Below are positions 25,868 to 34,205 of a stretch of DNA of 64,000 bases, piece after piece. The notes beneath the pieces are model-generated. The model did no database searches. It was not told the origin of the DNA and saw nothing but the letters and a program-made list of their open reading frames with translations. The stretch is from an uncultured Lachnospiraceae bacterium (lineage in GTDB: Bacteria > Bacillota > Clostridia > Lachnospirales > Lachnospiraceae), in NCBI GenBank assembly GCA_910586955.1, contig CAJUMM010000002.1, positions 30,482-94,481 on the forward strand, read 5' to 3'. Position 1 is the first letter of the stretch, and each line of letters begins with the position of its first letter. A program made the position numbers and the translations under genes.

Positions 25868-26617
25868 TTAAGGGCTCTCCACAAGGATTCTGTCCATGGC
25901 AAAAGGCGGATCTCCATTGGTGATAAGGGTGGCCTCGTCCAGACTTGCAAAAGTATAAAACCGTTTTACATTAAATTTCGTATTTTCGGAAAGAATAAAA
26001 GTCCTGGCGGAGCGTGCAAGGACGCTCTGCTTAATGGCGGCGTCCAGTTCGCTCTGGGTGGTAAAACCGGCTTTCTGATCGATCCCGCTGGTTCCCAGGA
26101 AGGCCAGGTCGAAATTCATATTGGCCAGCTGCTGGCTTGTCTCAGAACTCATAATGGCGGCGGAGCCGAAATTGATATAGCCGTTGGGAATATAGGTGCG
26201 GATCTTTTTCTGGGCCAGGATATGGAAAATATTCATGGCGTTTGTGACCAGGGTGATATCGCTGGCTTCAATAAATTCGGCAATGCAGGAAGTAGTGGAA
26301 CCGGCATCGATAAAGATGCAGTCCCCGTCCTTGATAAGGGATGCCCCATAGCGGGCCAGGGCTTTTTTAACCTCTATATTTCTGGAAAATTTTAAAATAT
26401 AGTCGTCCTGGTAATTCCGGGTATCGCCCAGGGAGGATTCCAGCACGCTGGCGCCTCCCCAGAGGCGCTTGATCATATTCTGTTCTTCCATTTTCACCAG
26501 ATCTCTGCGGATGGTGGTTTCGCTTACATTCAGTTTTTCCGAGAGTTCCTGGATGGATGCGGAACCGGAATTGCTTAAAATCTGCTCAATTTTCGCCCAT
26601 CTTTTTTCTACTTTCAT
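25868..26617 (-). CDS. DeoR/GlpR-family regulator of the glucoside operon
   Basis: The 249-residue protein has a DeoR helix-turn-helix (ASIQELSEKLNVSETTIRRDLVKME) near residues 19-45. An isomerase-like sensor domain follows, with the family motifs DGDCIFIDAGSTTSCIAEFI and FLGTSGID, which usually senses a phosphorylated sugar. It is transcribed away from the nine-gene operon starting at 26861, and four ATGATTG repeats lie between them, so it probably represses that operon. ATG at 26617 is preceded by AGGGGGAA. It converges on the saccharopine dehydrogenase-like gene with a 14-base gap. Confidence 0.87.
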   Translation of the reverse strand: MKVEKRWAKIEQILSNSGSASIQELSEKLNVSETTIRRDLVKMEEQNMIKRLWGGASVLESSLGDTRNYQDDYILKFSRNIEVKKALARYGASLIKDGDCIFIDAGSTTSCIAEFIEASDITLVTNAMNIFHILAQKKIRTYIPNGYINFGSAAIMSSETSQQLANMNFDLAFLGTSGIDQKAGFTTQSELDAAIKQSVLARSARTFILSENTKFNVKRFYTFASLDEATLITNGDPPFAMDRILVESP

Positions 26618-26652
26618 AAATGATTCCCCCTGGCTTTTTATGTACTGTTTTT

Positions 26653-26680
26653 ATTATACCGTATTTTGTAAAAAATGCAA
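26653..26680 (-). promoter_or_regulatory. Promoter of the DeoR-family gene
   Basis: On the minus strand TTGCAT (26680-26675), a 16-base spacer and TATAAT (26658-26653). Confidence 0.7.
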
Positions 26681-26693
26681 GATAAAAAACAAT

Positions 26694-26822
26694 AAAATGA
26701 TTGAAAAAGTACCGATATACAAATGGAAAATGATTGAATATGTCAAAATTATGGAAAAACCATGTGTAAAATGACAAAAATGATTGAAAAATGAATGATA
26801 TTATTGACGAATGATTGGAAAA
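26694..26822. repeat. Four ATGATTG operator-like repeats between the DeoR gene and its operon
   Basis: ATGATTG occurs in the same direction at 26697, 26730, 26780 and 26811, mostly within a longer AAAATGATTGAAAA. Spacings of 33, 50 and 31 bases are close to 3, 5 and 3 helical turns, so all copies face one side of the DNA. The last copy lies in the promoter spacer of the operon. Confidence 0.7.
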
Positions 26823-26832
26823 CGGATATAAT
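26804..26832 (+). promoter_or_regulatory. Promoter of the nine-gene glucoside operon
   Basis: TTGACG (26804-26809), a 17-base spacer containing an ATGATTG repeat, and TATAAT (26827-26832). Confidence 0.85.
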
Positions 26833-26860
26833 TAAGAAAAAAGGCAAGGAGAGTGAAAAA

Positions 26861-28042
26861 ATGAGCATTACACAGATCCAGATTGGATGCACAAAGCTTT
26901 TATTTGGAAGAGATGCTGTGGAGTGCGCCGGGGAGGAAGTAAAGCGACTGGGCGGCCGGCGGCCTTTATTAGTTACGGACGCAGCTCTGGTAAGGCTGGG
27001 ACTTCTCGAAAAGATAGAGCAGAGCCTGCGCCGGGAGGGGCTTAACTGGGCCTGCTATGACAAAGTGATGCCTGACCCTGTGAGTGCCTCTGTGGATGAA
27101 GCAGTGGGGATGCTGCGGCAGGAGGGATGTGATTGTGTAATCGGCATCGGAGGAGGAAGCGTCATGGATACGGCCAAATGCACGGCGGCTATGGCGTCCA
27201 ATGGGGGAAGCCTTCTGGATTACGATCACGCCAATGCCGGTTACCGGGAATTTGAGAAGGAGAGCCTTCCTCTTATCAGTATTCCTACCACGGCGGGAAC
27301 GGGCTCGGAGTTAAGTCCCTACGCAGTGATTACCAACGAGCAGGCGGGGCGGAAGGCTACCATCGGAAGCCCTATGCTGTATGGAAAGACGGCCCTTGTG
27401 GATCCCTCATTGACCTTGGGCCTTCCCGGAACCGCCACGGCGGCCACCGGTTCCGACGCCCTGGCTCACTGCATTGAGGCTTACACCTCCGTAAAGTCAG
27501 CGGCCAAGCCCAATCTTATTATCGACGGCCTGGTCCTTCAGGGAGTGAAGTGTCTCTTAAAGGCCCTGCCCGGGGCCTGTGAGGATGGGAGCAATTATGA
27601 GCTTCGGGAGCAGGTTATGTGGGGAAGTACCATGGGCGGTTTCGTTCTCCAGTACGGCTCTGGCGCCGCCCACGGCCTGGCCAATGTGCTGGGCGGGGAA
27701 CTGCATATTCCCCACGGAAACGCCATCGGAATGCTGCTGCCCTATGTGGTGGAGTTTAACCGGGACGGGGATGTGTGCCGGAAGCGCTACGCCCAGCTGG
27801 CGGCGGGCCTGGGGCTTTCCGGGGACAGTGAGGAAGTCCTGGCGGAGGCATTGGCAAAGCATATCCGGGAAGTGTTCGGGAAGCTTTCCCTTCCGCCTCT
27901 GTCTGCCTGGCTTAAAGATCCGGAGGGGATTCCCGGTTTGGCAGAACTGGCCCTTAAGGATAAATGTACCCGCCAGAACAGCAAGCCGCTGTCATACGAG
28001 GATGCCTGCCGCCTTTACGAAAAAGCGTATGGGGGATTTTGA
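26861..28042 (+). CDS. Iron-containing alcohol dehydrogenase, first copy
   Basis: The 393-residue protein is a group III Fe-ADH. It has GIGGGSVMDTAK for NAD(P) binding, PTTAGTGSELSPYAVIT, and the metal ligands Asp and His in GSDALAHCIEAY, His in GAAHGLANVL and His in HIPHGNA. It should interconvert an alcohol or hydroxy group with a carbonyl. The ATG at 26861 follows AAGGAGAG; the open frame from 26795 crosses the promoter. It is the first gene of the operon and a paralog of the enzyme at 31055, to which it is clearly related but far from identical. Confidence 0.9.
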   Translation: MSITQIQIGCTKLLFGRDAVECAGEEVKRLGGRRPLLVTDAALVRLGLLEKIEQSLRREGLNWACYDKVMPDPVSASVDEAVGMLRQEGCDCVIGIGGGSVMDTAKCTAAMASNGGSLLDYDHANAGYREFEKESLPLISIPTTAGTGSELSPYAVITNEQAGRKATIGSPMLYGKTALVDPSLTLGLPGTATAATGSDALAHCIEAYTSVKSAAKPNLIIDGLVLQGVKCLLKALPGACEDGSNYELREQVMWGSTMGGFVLQYGSGAAHGLANVLGGELHIPHGNAIGMLLPYVVEFNRDGDVCRKRYAQLAAGLGLSGDSEEVLAEALAKHIREVFGKLSLPPLSAWLKDPEGIPGLAELALKDKCTRQNSKPLSYEDACRLYEKAYGGF

Positions 28043-28087
28043 ACTGTCATGGGCAAAAGCAATAATCGGAAATAGGAGTGAGAAATT

Positions 28088-29050
28088 TTGAGAAAACGAG
28101 ATGAAATCAAAGAAGTATTTGAAGCCTTTATTACTGCCCTGGAAGATTTTGCGCCGGAGCGCCTGAGAGGGTATACCACGGAGGATGTAGCCGGGCATTT
28201 TTCCCATGTGGGGGAGACGAAAGGCCGGGAGGAGCTTATCCGGGCCCTCACCTGGAAGGGGATGAAGATGAATGTGTCCAGAAGGCAGATTGTGAATTTT
28301 GTGGTACACACAGAGGGGGAGCGGGCCTGCCAGTCCGCCTATGAAATGGTGCTGATGGGTTACGACAACGGCAGCTTTCTCTTTCCCTTTGAGTACGGAG
28401 GGAAATATGTCAATACTTATATAAGGACAGAGGAAGGCTGGAAAATCAGCGAGATCCGCTATGATCTGGACTGGGAGAAGGGAAATACCTACTTTGCAAA
28501 GGACTGGAAATTTCTGGATTACAAGGTTTTCGCCGGGCATAGGCCTATGATCAGCAGTGAGTACGACTCTCCCTGGGCGGCGATTCCCGTCAATGACGAG
28601 GAGCTGACGGAGGAGGAGCAGATTAAAGAAGTCATGTTCCGGTACTCCTTCGGCCTGGACAACTGTGACTGGGAGCTCCACCGGGCCTCCTACACAGACG
28701 AAATTGTCTTCTATGCAGGGGACAAGGTCATGGAGGCGGGAGCCAGGAACCTGGTTAATAATTTCAAAAACACCAGCCACAAGGAGCCGGCCCTGGAACA
28801 TGCCATCCGCATTGTGGACATCCAGGTGGAGGGGGACGAGGCAGTCTTAAAGGGCTACCGGATTGAGCCCCACCGGCTGGGTTCCAAGAATTTGAACCGG
28901 GACACCTTAAACCAGAATTTTTACAGCGCACGCTACACAAATAAATTGAAGAAAATAGACGGAACCTGGAAGATGTATGAGATCCGCTACCAGGCCGGGG
29001 TTTTCTTTGAGTATGCCCTGGAAAAGAAGCACTATGTAGATGAATTATAA
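28088..29050 (+). CDS. Double-domain SnoaL/NTF2-like protein
   Basis: The 320-residue protein has two NTF2-like halves. Residues 1-150 begin with a helix (DEIKEVFEAFITALEDF) and end with the strand pair GWKISEIRYDLDWEKGNTYFAKDW. Residues 175-320 begin EEEQIKEVMFRYSFGLDNCDWELHRASYTDEIVFY, a typical SnoaL opening, and end TWKMYEIRYQAGVFF. The fold includes isomerases, dehydratases, cyclases and non-catalytic binders. The start is TTG at 28088 with AGGAG 9 bases upstream. The EGNT/KDW signature recurs in the single-domain protein at 35627 in the same operon. Activity is not predictable from sequence. Confidence 0.65.
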   Translation: MRKRDEIKEVFEAFITALEDFAPERLRGYTTEDVAGHFSHVGETKGREELIRALTWKGMKMNVSRRQIVNFVVHTEGERACQSAYEMVLMGYDNGSFLFPFEYGGKYVNTYIRTEEGWKISEIRYDLDWEKGNTYFAKDWKFLDYKVFAGHRPMISSEYDSPWAAIPVNDEELTEEEQIKEVMFRYSFGLDNCDWELHRASYTDEIVFYAGDKVMEAGARNLVNNFKNTSHKEPALEHAIRIVDIQVEGDEAVLKGYRIEPHRLGSKNLNRDTLNQNFYSARYTNKLKKIDGTWKMYEIRYQAGVFFEYALEKKHYVDEL

Positions 29051-29087
29051 ACAGCAGAGGCGGAACTTAGAATAAGGAGGGAGATAT

Positions 29088-29414
29088 ATGGAAGAACTGC
29101 AGCAGGCGGCCTTTGCCATTATTTCTATTGTTGGGGAGGCGAAAGTAAGCTACGTAAAGGCCCTGAGTCTGGCCAAGTCCGGCTCCTATGAGGAGGCTAA
29201 GGAAGAAATCGAGAAAGGAAACAAAACCCTGGCCCAGGCCCATCATGAGCATTTCGGAATGATACAGAGAGAGGCGGAAGGCCATGCCCTGGAATATTCC
29301 CTGCTCTTTACCCATGCGGAGGATCAGCTTCTCACCGCGGAAGTCTTCCGGGATATGGCAGTGGAATTTCTGGAGGTATACAAAGAATTAAATCAGTTAA
29401 AGGGGGAAAAGTAA
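29088..29414 (+). CDS. PTS lactose/cellobiose-family IIA component
   Basis: The 108-residue protein is an all-helical PTS_IIA lactose/cellobiose domain: AFAIISIVGEAKVSYVKAL, AHHEHFGMIQREAEG, and the phosphorylatable His near residue 75 in LLFTHAEDQLL. It passes phosphate from HPr to the IIB protein encoded at 30740. Its stop is two bases before the IIC start. Confidence 0.92.
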   Translation: MEELQQAAFAIISIVGEAKVSYVKALSLAKSGSYEEAKEEIEKGNKTLAQAHHEHFGMIQREAEGHALEYSLLFTHAEDQLLTAEVFRDMAVEFLEVYKELNQLKGEK

Positions 29415-29416
29415 AA

Positions 29417-30727
29417 ATGAGTGAGAAAAAAGAGAGTAAATTTACACAGAAAGCACTGGTGATTGCAGAGAAGGTTGGGTCCGAGGTTCATTTGAAATCC
29501 GTACGGGATGCTTTCCTTCTGACCATCCCGTTCCTGGTTCTGTCCGGGTTTATGGTGTTTATCGCCTGGGTTCTCCTGGCGGAGGGGAGCTTTGTAGCCA
29601 CCCATCTTCCGGCAAATGCCGTATCGGCAATTACCACCATTTGTTCTAAAACCATCAATGGAGGACAGAATATTTTGGCTTTGCTGATGGTTATTATGAC
29701 TTCCTATAATCTTGCCAAGTACAAGCACTACGCCCAGCCCCTGGTTCCGGCTATGGTAAGCCTGGGCTCCCTGTTTATCCTGATGCCCAGTGAGATTACC
29801 TATACGCCTCTGGGGACCTACGGCATGTTTGTGAGCATGATTACGGCCCTGCTGGTTACGGAAGCTTTCCTGGCCCTGCGCAAGGTGGATAAGCTGCGTA
29901 TTAAAATTTCGGGAAATGTGCCTCCTGCTATTATTGAATCTTTTAACGATATGCTGGTGATTGTAATTATTGAGCTTGTGGCATCTTTGATTTCTTTTGC
30001 CTGTGTATCCGTCTCCGGTATGGAGATTCATGATATGATTAATGTAGTGCTTCAGAAGCCGCTGGTAGGAATTGCTACCAATCTTCCTGCATTTCTCTGC
30101 TATTTCGGTTTCGGCCAGTGCCTGTGCTATTTTGTGGGAATCCATCCGGCAGGCGTGATCAATCCCATTGTGGAGCCTGCTTTGATGGTGGCTATGGAAG
30201 AAAATAATGCAGCCTGGCTGGCAGGAGAAGCGGCGCCTCATATTATCACCCTTCCCTTCCGGGATGTGTACGGGACTTTGGGCGGCATTGCCTCTACCCT
30301 GGGACTGATTATTGCCATTTTCCTGGTGAGCAAAAAGAGAAAGGATTTGAGGAGTATTGCCAAGGTGAGTCTTCCCACCAGTGTGTTTAATATCAATGAG
30401 CCCATGCTTTTCGGACTTCCCATTGTGTTTAACCCCATTATGCTGGTTCCCTTCTGTTTTACCACCACGATAATCTACATTGTGGCTTACGCAGCCACGG
30501 CCCTGGGCCTTGTGTCCCGCCTGGTGGTGTATACCACCTGGTCCACGCCTATTTTCCTGTCCGGCTACATTGCCAGCGGCGGAGATTTCCGGAACGTGAT
30601 TCTGCAGGTGGTCTGCCTGGGAATTGCCGTGCTGTGCTATATGCCCTTCGTAAAGATTATGGATCGGCAGAAGGTGGAGTACAGGGAGGAAGAAGCGGAG
30701 TTTACGGAGGATGAATTAACGCTGTAA
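29417..30727 (+). CDS. PTS cellobiose-family IIC permease
   Basis: The 436-residue membrane protein belongs to the CelB/ChbC family: an amphipathic start, then about ten membrane segments. The hallmark stretch IHPAGVINPIVEPALMVAMEENNAAW and the NINEPMLFGLPIVFNPIMLVPF loop (given in two parts) hold the substrate-binding His, Glu and Asn residues. It imports and phosphorylates a beta-linked disaccharide or aryl-glucoside. Order IIA-IIC-IIB with a GH1 phospho-glucosidase downstream is coherent. Confidence 0.92.
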   Translation: MSEKKESKFTQKALVIAEKVGSEVHLKSVRDAFLLTIPFLVLSGFMVFIAWVLLAEGSFVATHLPANAVSAITTICSKTINGGQNILALLMVIMTSYNLAKYKHYAQPLVPAMVSLGSLFILMPSEITYTPLGTYGMFVSMITALLVTEAFLALRKVDKLRIKISGNVPPAIIESFNDMLVIVIIELVASLISFACVSVSGMEIHDMINVVLQKPLVGIATNLPAFLCYFGFGQCLCYFVGIHPAGVINPIVEPALMVAMEENNAAWLAGEAAPHIITLPFRDVYGTLGGIASTLGLIIAIFLVSKKRKDLRSIAKVSLPTSVFNINEPMLFGLPIVFNPIMLVPFCFTTTIIYIVAYAATALGLVSRLVVYTTWSTPIFLSGYIASGGDFRNVILQVVCLGIAVLCYMPFVKIMDRQKVEYREEEAEFTEDELTL

Positions 30728-30739
30728 AGGAGAGAAACG

Positions 30740-31054
30740 ATGAAAACGGTTATGTTAGTGTGCAGTTTTGGGATGTCTACCAGCTTTCTGACCAAGAAAA
30801 TGAACGATCTGGCTAAGGAGAAAGGGATTCCCCTTACCGTATGTGCAAAAAGCGAAAATCAGATCGAGGAAGAGCTGGAGCGGGTGGACTGCATCCTCAT
30901 CGGGCCCCAGGTGGCCTATATGGAGGAGAAACTAAAGGAACGTGTGGGGGGAAAGGTACCTATGGAGTGCATCGATCCCACGGATTTCGGGAGAATGAAT
31001 GCAGTAGCCATTCTGAAACAGGCCATCCGTCTGCTGAAGGGAAAGGAGAAGTAA
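30740..31054 (+). CDS. PTS cellobiose-family IIB component
   Basis: The 104-residue protein has the IIB P-loop with the phospho-cysteine at residue 8 (VMLVCSFGMSTSFLTKKM) and the later LIGPQVAYMEEKLKE strand-helix unit. It hands phosphate to the sugar carried by IIC. It ends directly at the start of the second Fe-ADH. Confidence 0.92.
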   Translation: MKTVMLVCSFGMSTSFLTKKMNDLAKEKGIPLTVCAKSENQIEEELERVDCILIGPQVAYMEEKLKERVGGKVPMECIDPTDFGRMNAVAILKQAIRLLKGKEK

Positions 31055-32245
31055 ATGAGTATCATCCGATATCAGCTGGCAGGGATTCAGCTTGTACTGG
31101 GAGAAGGAGCCAGAAAAGAACTTCCCGGGGAACTTCTGCGCTCAGGTGTGAAAAAGCCTCTTGTGGTGACGGAGGGCGGGGTTCTGGAGGCGGGAACAGC
31201 GGGGTTGGTGCTTGGGGAACTGAAAAAAGCCGGATATACCTATGCCTGCTACAGCGGTGTAAAGCCGGATCCCCTGGATACCATGGTAGATGAGGGGCTG
31301 GAGATTTACAGGAGAGAAGGGTGCGACGGCATTGTAAGTGTGGGCGGAGGCAGTTCCATGGACACCGGGAAATGTATTTCCGTGATGTCGGTCCATGAGG
31401 GACGGATCCTGGATTATGCCAGAAGTACGCCGGGGCACAGGGAGTTTGAGAGGAGAGGCTGTCCCATCCTCTCCCTTCCTACCACTTCCGGAACGGGAAG
31501 CGAGGTGAGCCGGTATGCAGTGATTACAAACGCTTTGACCCACCGGAAGACTACTGTTGCCACTTCTTTTCTTTTGAGCGATTCGGCTGTTTTGGATCCG
31601 GAACTGGCCTTGACTATGCCAAGGGAAGTGACGGCGTATACGGGAATGGATGCTTTGGCTCATGCCATAGAAGCTTATACATACAAAGATGCCATAGAGG
31701 AGCCCTCCCGGATTTCCGATACCCTGGCTCTGGAAGCCGTCCGCCTGCTGTCAGGGAACATCCGGAAAGCCTATGAGGACGGCAGCAGCCTAGAGGTCCG
31801 CAAGCAGATGATGTGGGGAGCCCTTCTGGCGGGAGTGGCACTTAACATTGGAAGCGGGGAGACCCACGCCATAGGCTCCATGCTTGCCAAATATTACGGC
31901 GTATGCCACGGAATTTCCGTGGGGATCCCCCTTCCCTACTGTATGGAGTACAACATTCCCTGGTGTCCGGAGCGTTTCCGTGACATTGCCAAGGCTCTGG
32001 GAGCGGATGTGTCCGGCATGACCCCGGAGGAAGGGGCCGCCGTCGCTGTCCGGGAGGTGAAGAAGATTCTGGAAGACCTCCGTTTCCCGAAAATGTCCGA
32101 TTATATCCATAGCATGGAAGAGGTAAGGAAGTTCAGCGAAGAGTGCGCAGGCAACAGCTGCTGTGTGAGCAACGGGCGTATGACAGAGAAGGAGGCGGTG
32201 GAGCAGGTTTTTGCCGCCTGCCTGGGGGCCAAAAGAAGAAGATAG
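31055..32245 (+). CDS. Iron-containing alcohol dehydrogenase, second copy
   Basis: The 396-residue Fe-ADH has SVGGGSSMDTGK, PTTSGTGSEVSRYAVIT and all four metal ligands (GMDALAHAIEAY, GETHAIGSM, VCHGIS). Compared with the first copy (26861), the two share the fold and the opening pattern I-Q-x-G-x-x-x-L-x-x-G but differ through most of the catalytic cleft, so they probably act on different alcohols or in opposite directions. AAAGGAGAAG provides the ribosome site. It lies between the PTS and the flavin reductase. Confidence 0.9.
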   Translation: MSIIRYQLAGIQLVLGEGARKELPGELLRSGVKKPLVVTEGGVLEAGTAGLVLGELKKAGYTYACYSGVKPDPLDTMVDEGLEIYRREGCDGIVSVGGGSSMDTGKCISVMSVHEGRILDYARSTPGHREFERRGCPILSLPTTSGTGSEVSRYAVITNALTHRKTTVATSFLLSDSAVLDPELALTMPREVTAYTGMDALAHAIEAYTYKDAIEEPSRISDTLALEAVRLLSGNIRKAYEDGSSLEVRKQMMWGALLAGVALNIGSGETHAIGSMLAKYYGVCHGISVGIPLPYCMEYNIPWCPERFRDIAKALGADVSGMTPEEGAAVAVREVKKILEDLRFPKMSDYIHSMEEVRKFSEECAGNSCCVSNGRMTEKEAVEQVFAACLGAKRRR

Positions 32246-32258
32246 GAGAGAGACGAAA

Positions 32259-34193
32259 ATGAAGTATGCGGAATTATTTGAACCCATCCGGATCGGGAGC
32301 CTGGAGCTTAAGAACCGCTTCGTCATGCCGGCTATGGACAGTTCCACCACCACCCCGGAACACAAATTTTCCAGGCAGTCCGTGGATTATTTTGCGGCCA
32401 GGGCTGCGGGAGGTTTTGCTCTGGTGATCACGGAGTTTATGGCGGTGGATCCCACGGGCTTTGCTACGCCCAATCAGGTAGGAATTTATGAGGATTCCTT
32501 CTTGCCGGGGCTTCGGGAGCTGACGGAGGCCATTCATGAAAAAGGCGCAAAGTGCTGCGCCCAGATTCACCATGCAGGGATCCAGACCAGCAGCAAAACC
32601 TGCGGCTGCCCTCCATGGGCAGTGTCGGCGGTTCCCTCTACCAAATACCGGGAGCCGGTTCACCAGATGACCGGCCGTGAGGTTTACGGACTGATAGATA
32701 AATTTATTGACGCAGGAGAGCGGGTGAAGAAAGCTGGCTTTGATATGGTGGAGGTCCATGCCGCCCACGGCTATCTTATCGCCCAGTTCCTGTCCAAGGC
32801 CACAAACAAGCGGTGCGATGAGTTCGGAGGCTCCTATGAGAACCGATTCCGCTTTGCCGGGGAGGTGATCCGGGGGATTAAGAAACGCTGCGGAAAAGAA
32901 TTTCCCGTGGAGATCCGCATGAGTGCGGAAGAGTTCCTGGAGGGCGGATGTCATATTGGGGACGTGGAGGTCTATGCCAGGCTGGCGGAAGAGGCCGGTG
33001 CGGACGCTATCCATCTGTCCACGGGCTCGGCGGCGGGAGGAAATATTGTAACTCCCTACTATACAAATCCAGGCTTTAACCTGGAAAATGCGGCCCGGAT
33101 CAAGAAATGTGTACAGATTCCGGTTATCGGTGTGGGCCGGATCAACGATCCGGCCCTGGCCTGGGAGGCGGTGGCTTCCGGCAAGGCGGATCTGATTTCC
33201 CTGGGGCGCCAGTCCGTCTGCGACAGCGAATTTCCCAATAAGATACGGGAAGGCAGGGAGGAGGAGATCTTCCACTGTACGGGCTGTATGCAGAGGTGCT
33301 ATTATTCTCCCGGCTGCGACGAGCTGGACAAAGGGATTTCCTGCATGATCAATCCCTTCTCCGGGAAAGAGGGGCGCTTTATTATCCGGGAGGCAGAGGA
33401 AAAGAAAAAGATAGTCATTGTGGGCGGCGGCGTGGCCGGCCTGGAAGCGGCCTGGATCCTGGCCAGGCGGGGACATGAGGTTTCCGTTTATGAGAAAGAG
33501 GAGATGCCCGGCGGACAATATCGTCTGGCGGCTGTTCCTCCCAAGAAGCAGGACCTGGGAAAAACCATACATACGTATCTGGCCCTTGGCAGGCGCTATG
33601 GAGTCCGGCTGTATACCGGCAGGGAAATGACGGAGGAACTGCTTCAGAGCCTGGACTTTGATATCTGTCTCCTGGCCACAGGGGCGAAGCCTGTGACGCC
33701 TCCCATTCCGGGACTTGCCGAGTCCGGCGTGAAACCGGCCAACGAGGTGCTGGGGGGAAAGCATGTGATTGCCGGGGAGAAGGTGCTGATTATCGGAGGC
33801 GGCCTGGTGGGCTGTGAGTGCGGGGAGTTTCTGCTCCAATACGGAAACCGGGTGGATCTGGTGGATATGATCACGGAGTTCGCGCCGGGCCTGAATAAAT
33901 ATCCCAGGGCAATTCTTTTGAAAACCCTTGCGGATCACGGGACAAGGTTTTACGGGGGAACGAAAGTGCTGGAAATCCGGGAAGACGGAATCCTGGGACA
34001 GCAGGGAGAAGAACAGATTACCTTGTCCGGCTATTCTTCCATCGTTCTGGCCCTTGGCTCCCGGCCCTTCGCTCCCTTGAAGGAGCAGGCGGAGAAGCTG
34101 GGAAAAGAGGTTTACCTGCTGGGCGACGCGTCTTCGGTGCGGGACGCCAAGTACGCCATCTTTGACGCGGCCAAGCTGGCTTTAGAGTTGTAG
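32259..34193 (+). CDS. Old-yellow-enzyme-type flavin/Fe-S reductase (2,4-dienoyl-CoA reductase/BaiCD family)
   Basis: The 644-residue protein has an N-terminal FMN TIM barrel (IGSLELKNRFVMPAM, VEVHAAHGYLIAQFLS, FGGSYENRFRF). A 4Fe-4S motif follows near residues 340-362 (CTGCMQRC, then a Cys 15 residues on), and then a FAD/NAD(P) module (VIVGGGVAGLEAAW-like at 386-400; second dinucleotide fold IIGGGLVGCECGEF). Members reduce activated C=C bonds, such as enoates, dienoyl-CoA and 7-hydroxysteroid intermediates in BaiCD. ATG at 32259 was chosen over an upstream frame overlapping the Fe-ADH. Here the substrate may be the aglycone freed by the adjacent GH1 enzyme. Confidence 0.85.
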   Translation: MKYAELFEPIRIGSLELKNRFVMPAMDSSTTTPEHKFSRQSVDYFAARAAGGFALVITEFMAVDPTGFATPNQVGIYEDSFLPGLRELTEAIHEKGAKCCAQIHHAGIQTSSKTCGCPPWAVSAVPSTKYREPVHQMTGREVYGLIDKFIDAGERVKKAGFDMVEVHAAHGYLIAQFLSKATNKRCDEFGGSYENRFRFAGEVIRGIKKRCGKEFPVEIRMSAEEFLEGGCHIGDVEVYARLAEEAGADAIHLSTGSAAGGNIVTPYYTNPGFNLENAARIKKCVQIPVIGVGRINDPALAWEAVASGKADLISLGRQSVCDSEFPNKIREGREEEIFHCTGCMQRCYYSPGCDELDKGISCMINPFSGKEGRFIIREAEEKKKIVIVGGGVAGLEAAWILARRGHEVSVYEKEEMPGGQYRLAAVPPKKQDLGKTIHTYLALGRRYGVRLYTGREMTEELLQSLDFDICLLATGAKPVTPPIPGLAESGVKPANEVLGGKHVIAGEKVLIIGGGLVGCECGEFLLQYGNRVDLVDMITEFAPGLNKYPRAILLKTLADHGTRFYGGTKVLEIREDGILGQQGEEQITLSGYSSIVLALGSRPFAPLKEQAEKLGKEVYLLGDASSVRDAKYAIFDAAKLALEL

Positions 34194-34205
34194 GAGGAAA
34201 ATGGG

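Noticed and set aside
29048..29070. Possible fourth copy of the 19-base repeat (AACAGCAGAGGCGGAAC)
   Set aside because: It matches only partly and lacks the following CCAGAA; chance similarity is likely.
32274..33938. Long antisense open frame (554 codons) opposite the flavin reductase
   Set aside because: The sense strand encodes a complete OYE-type enzyme with all motifs; the antisense product shows no recognisable domain and reflects codon bias.
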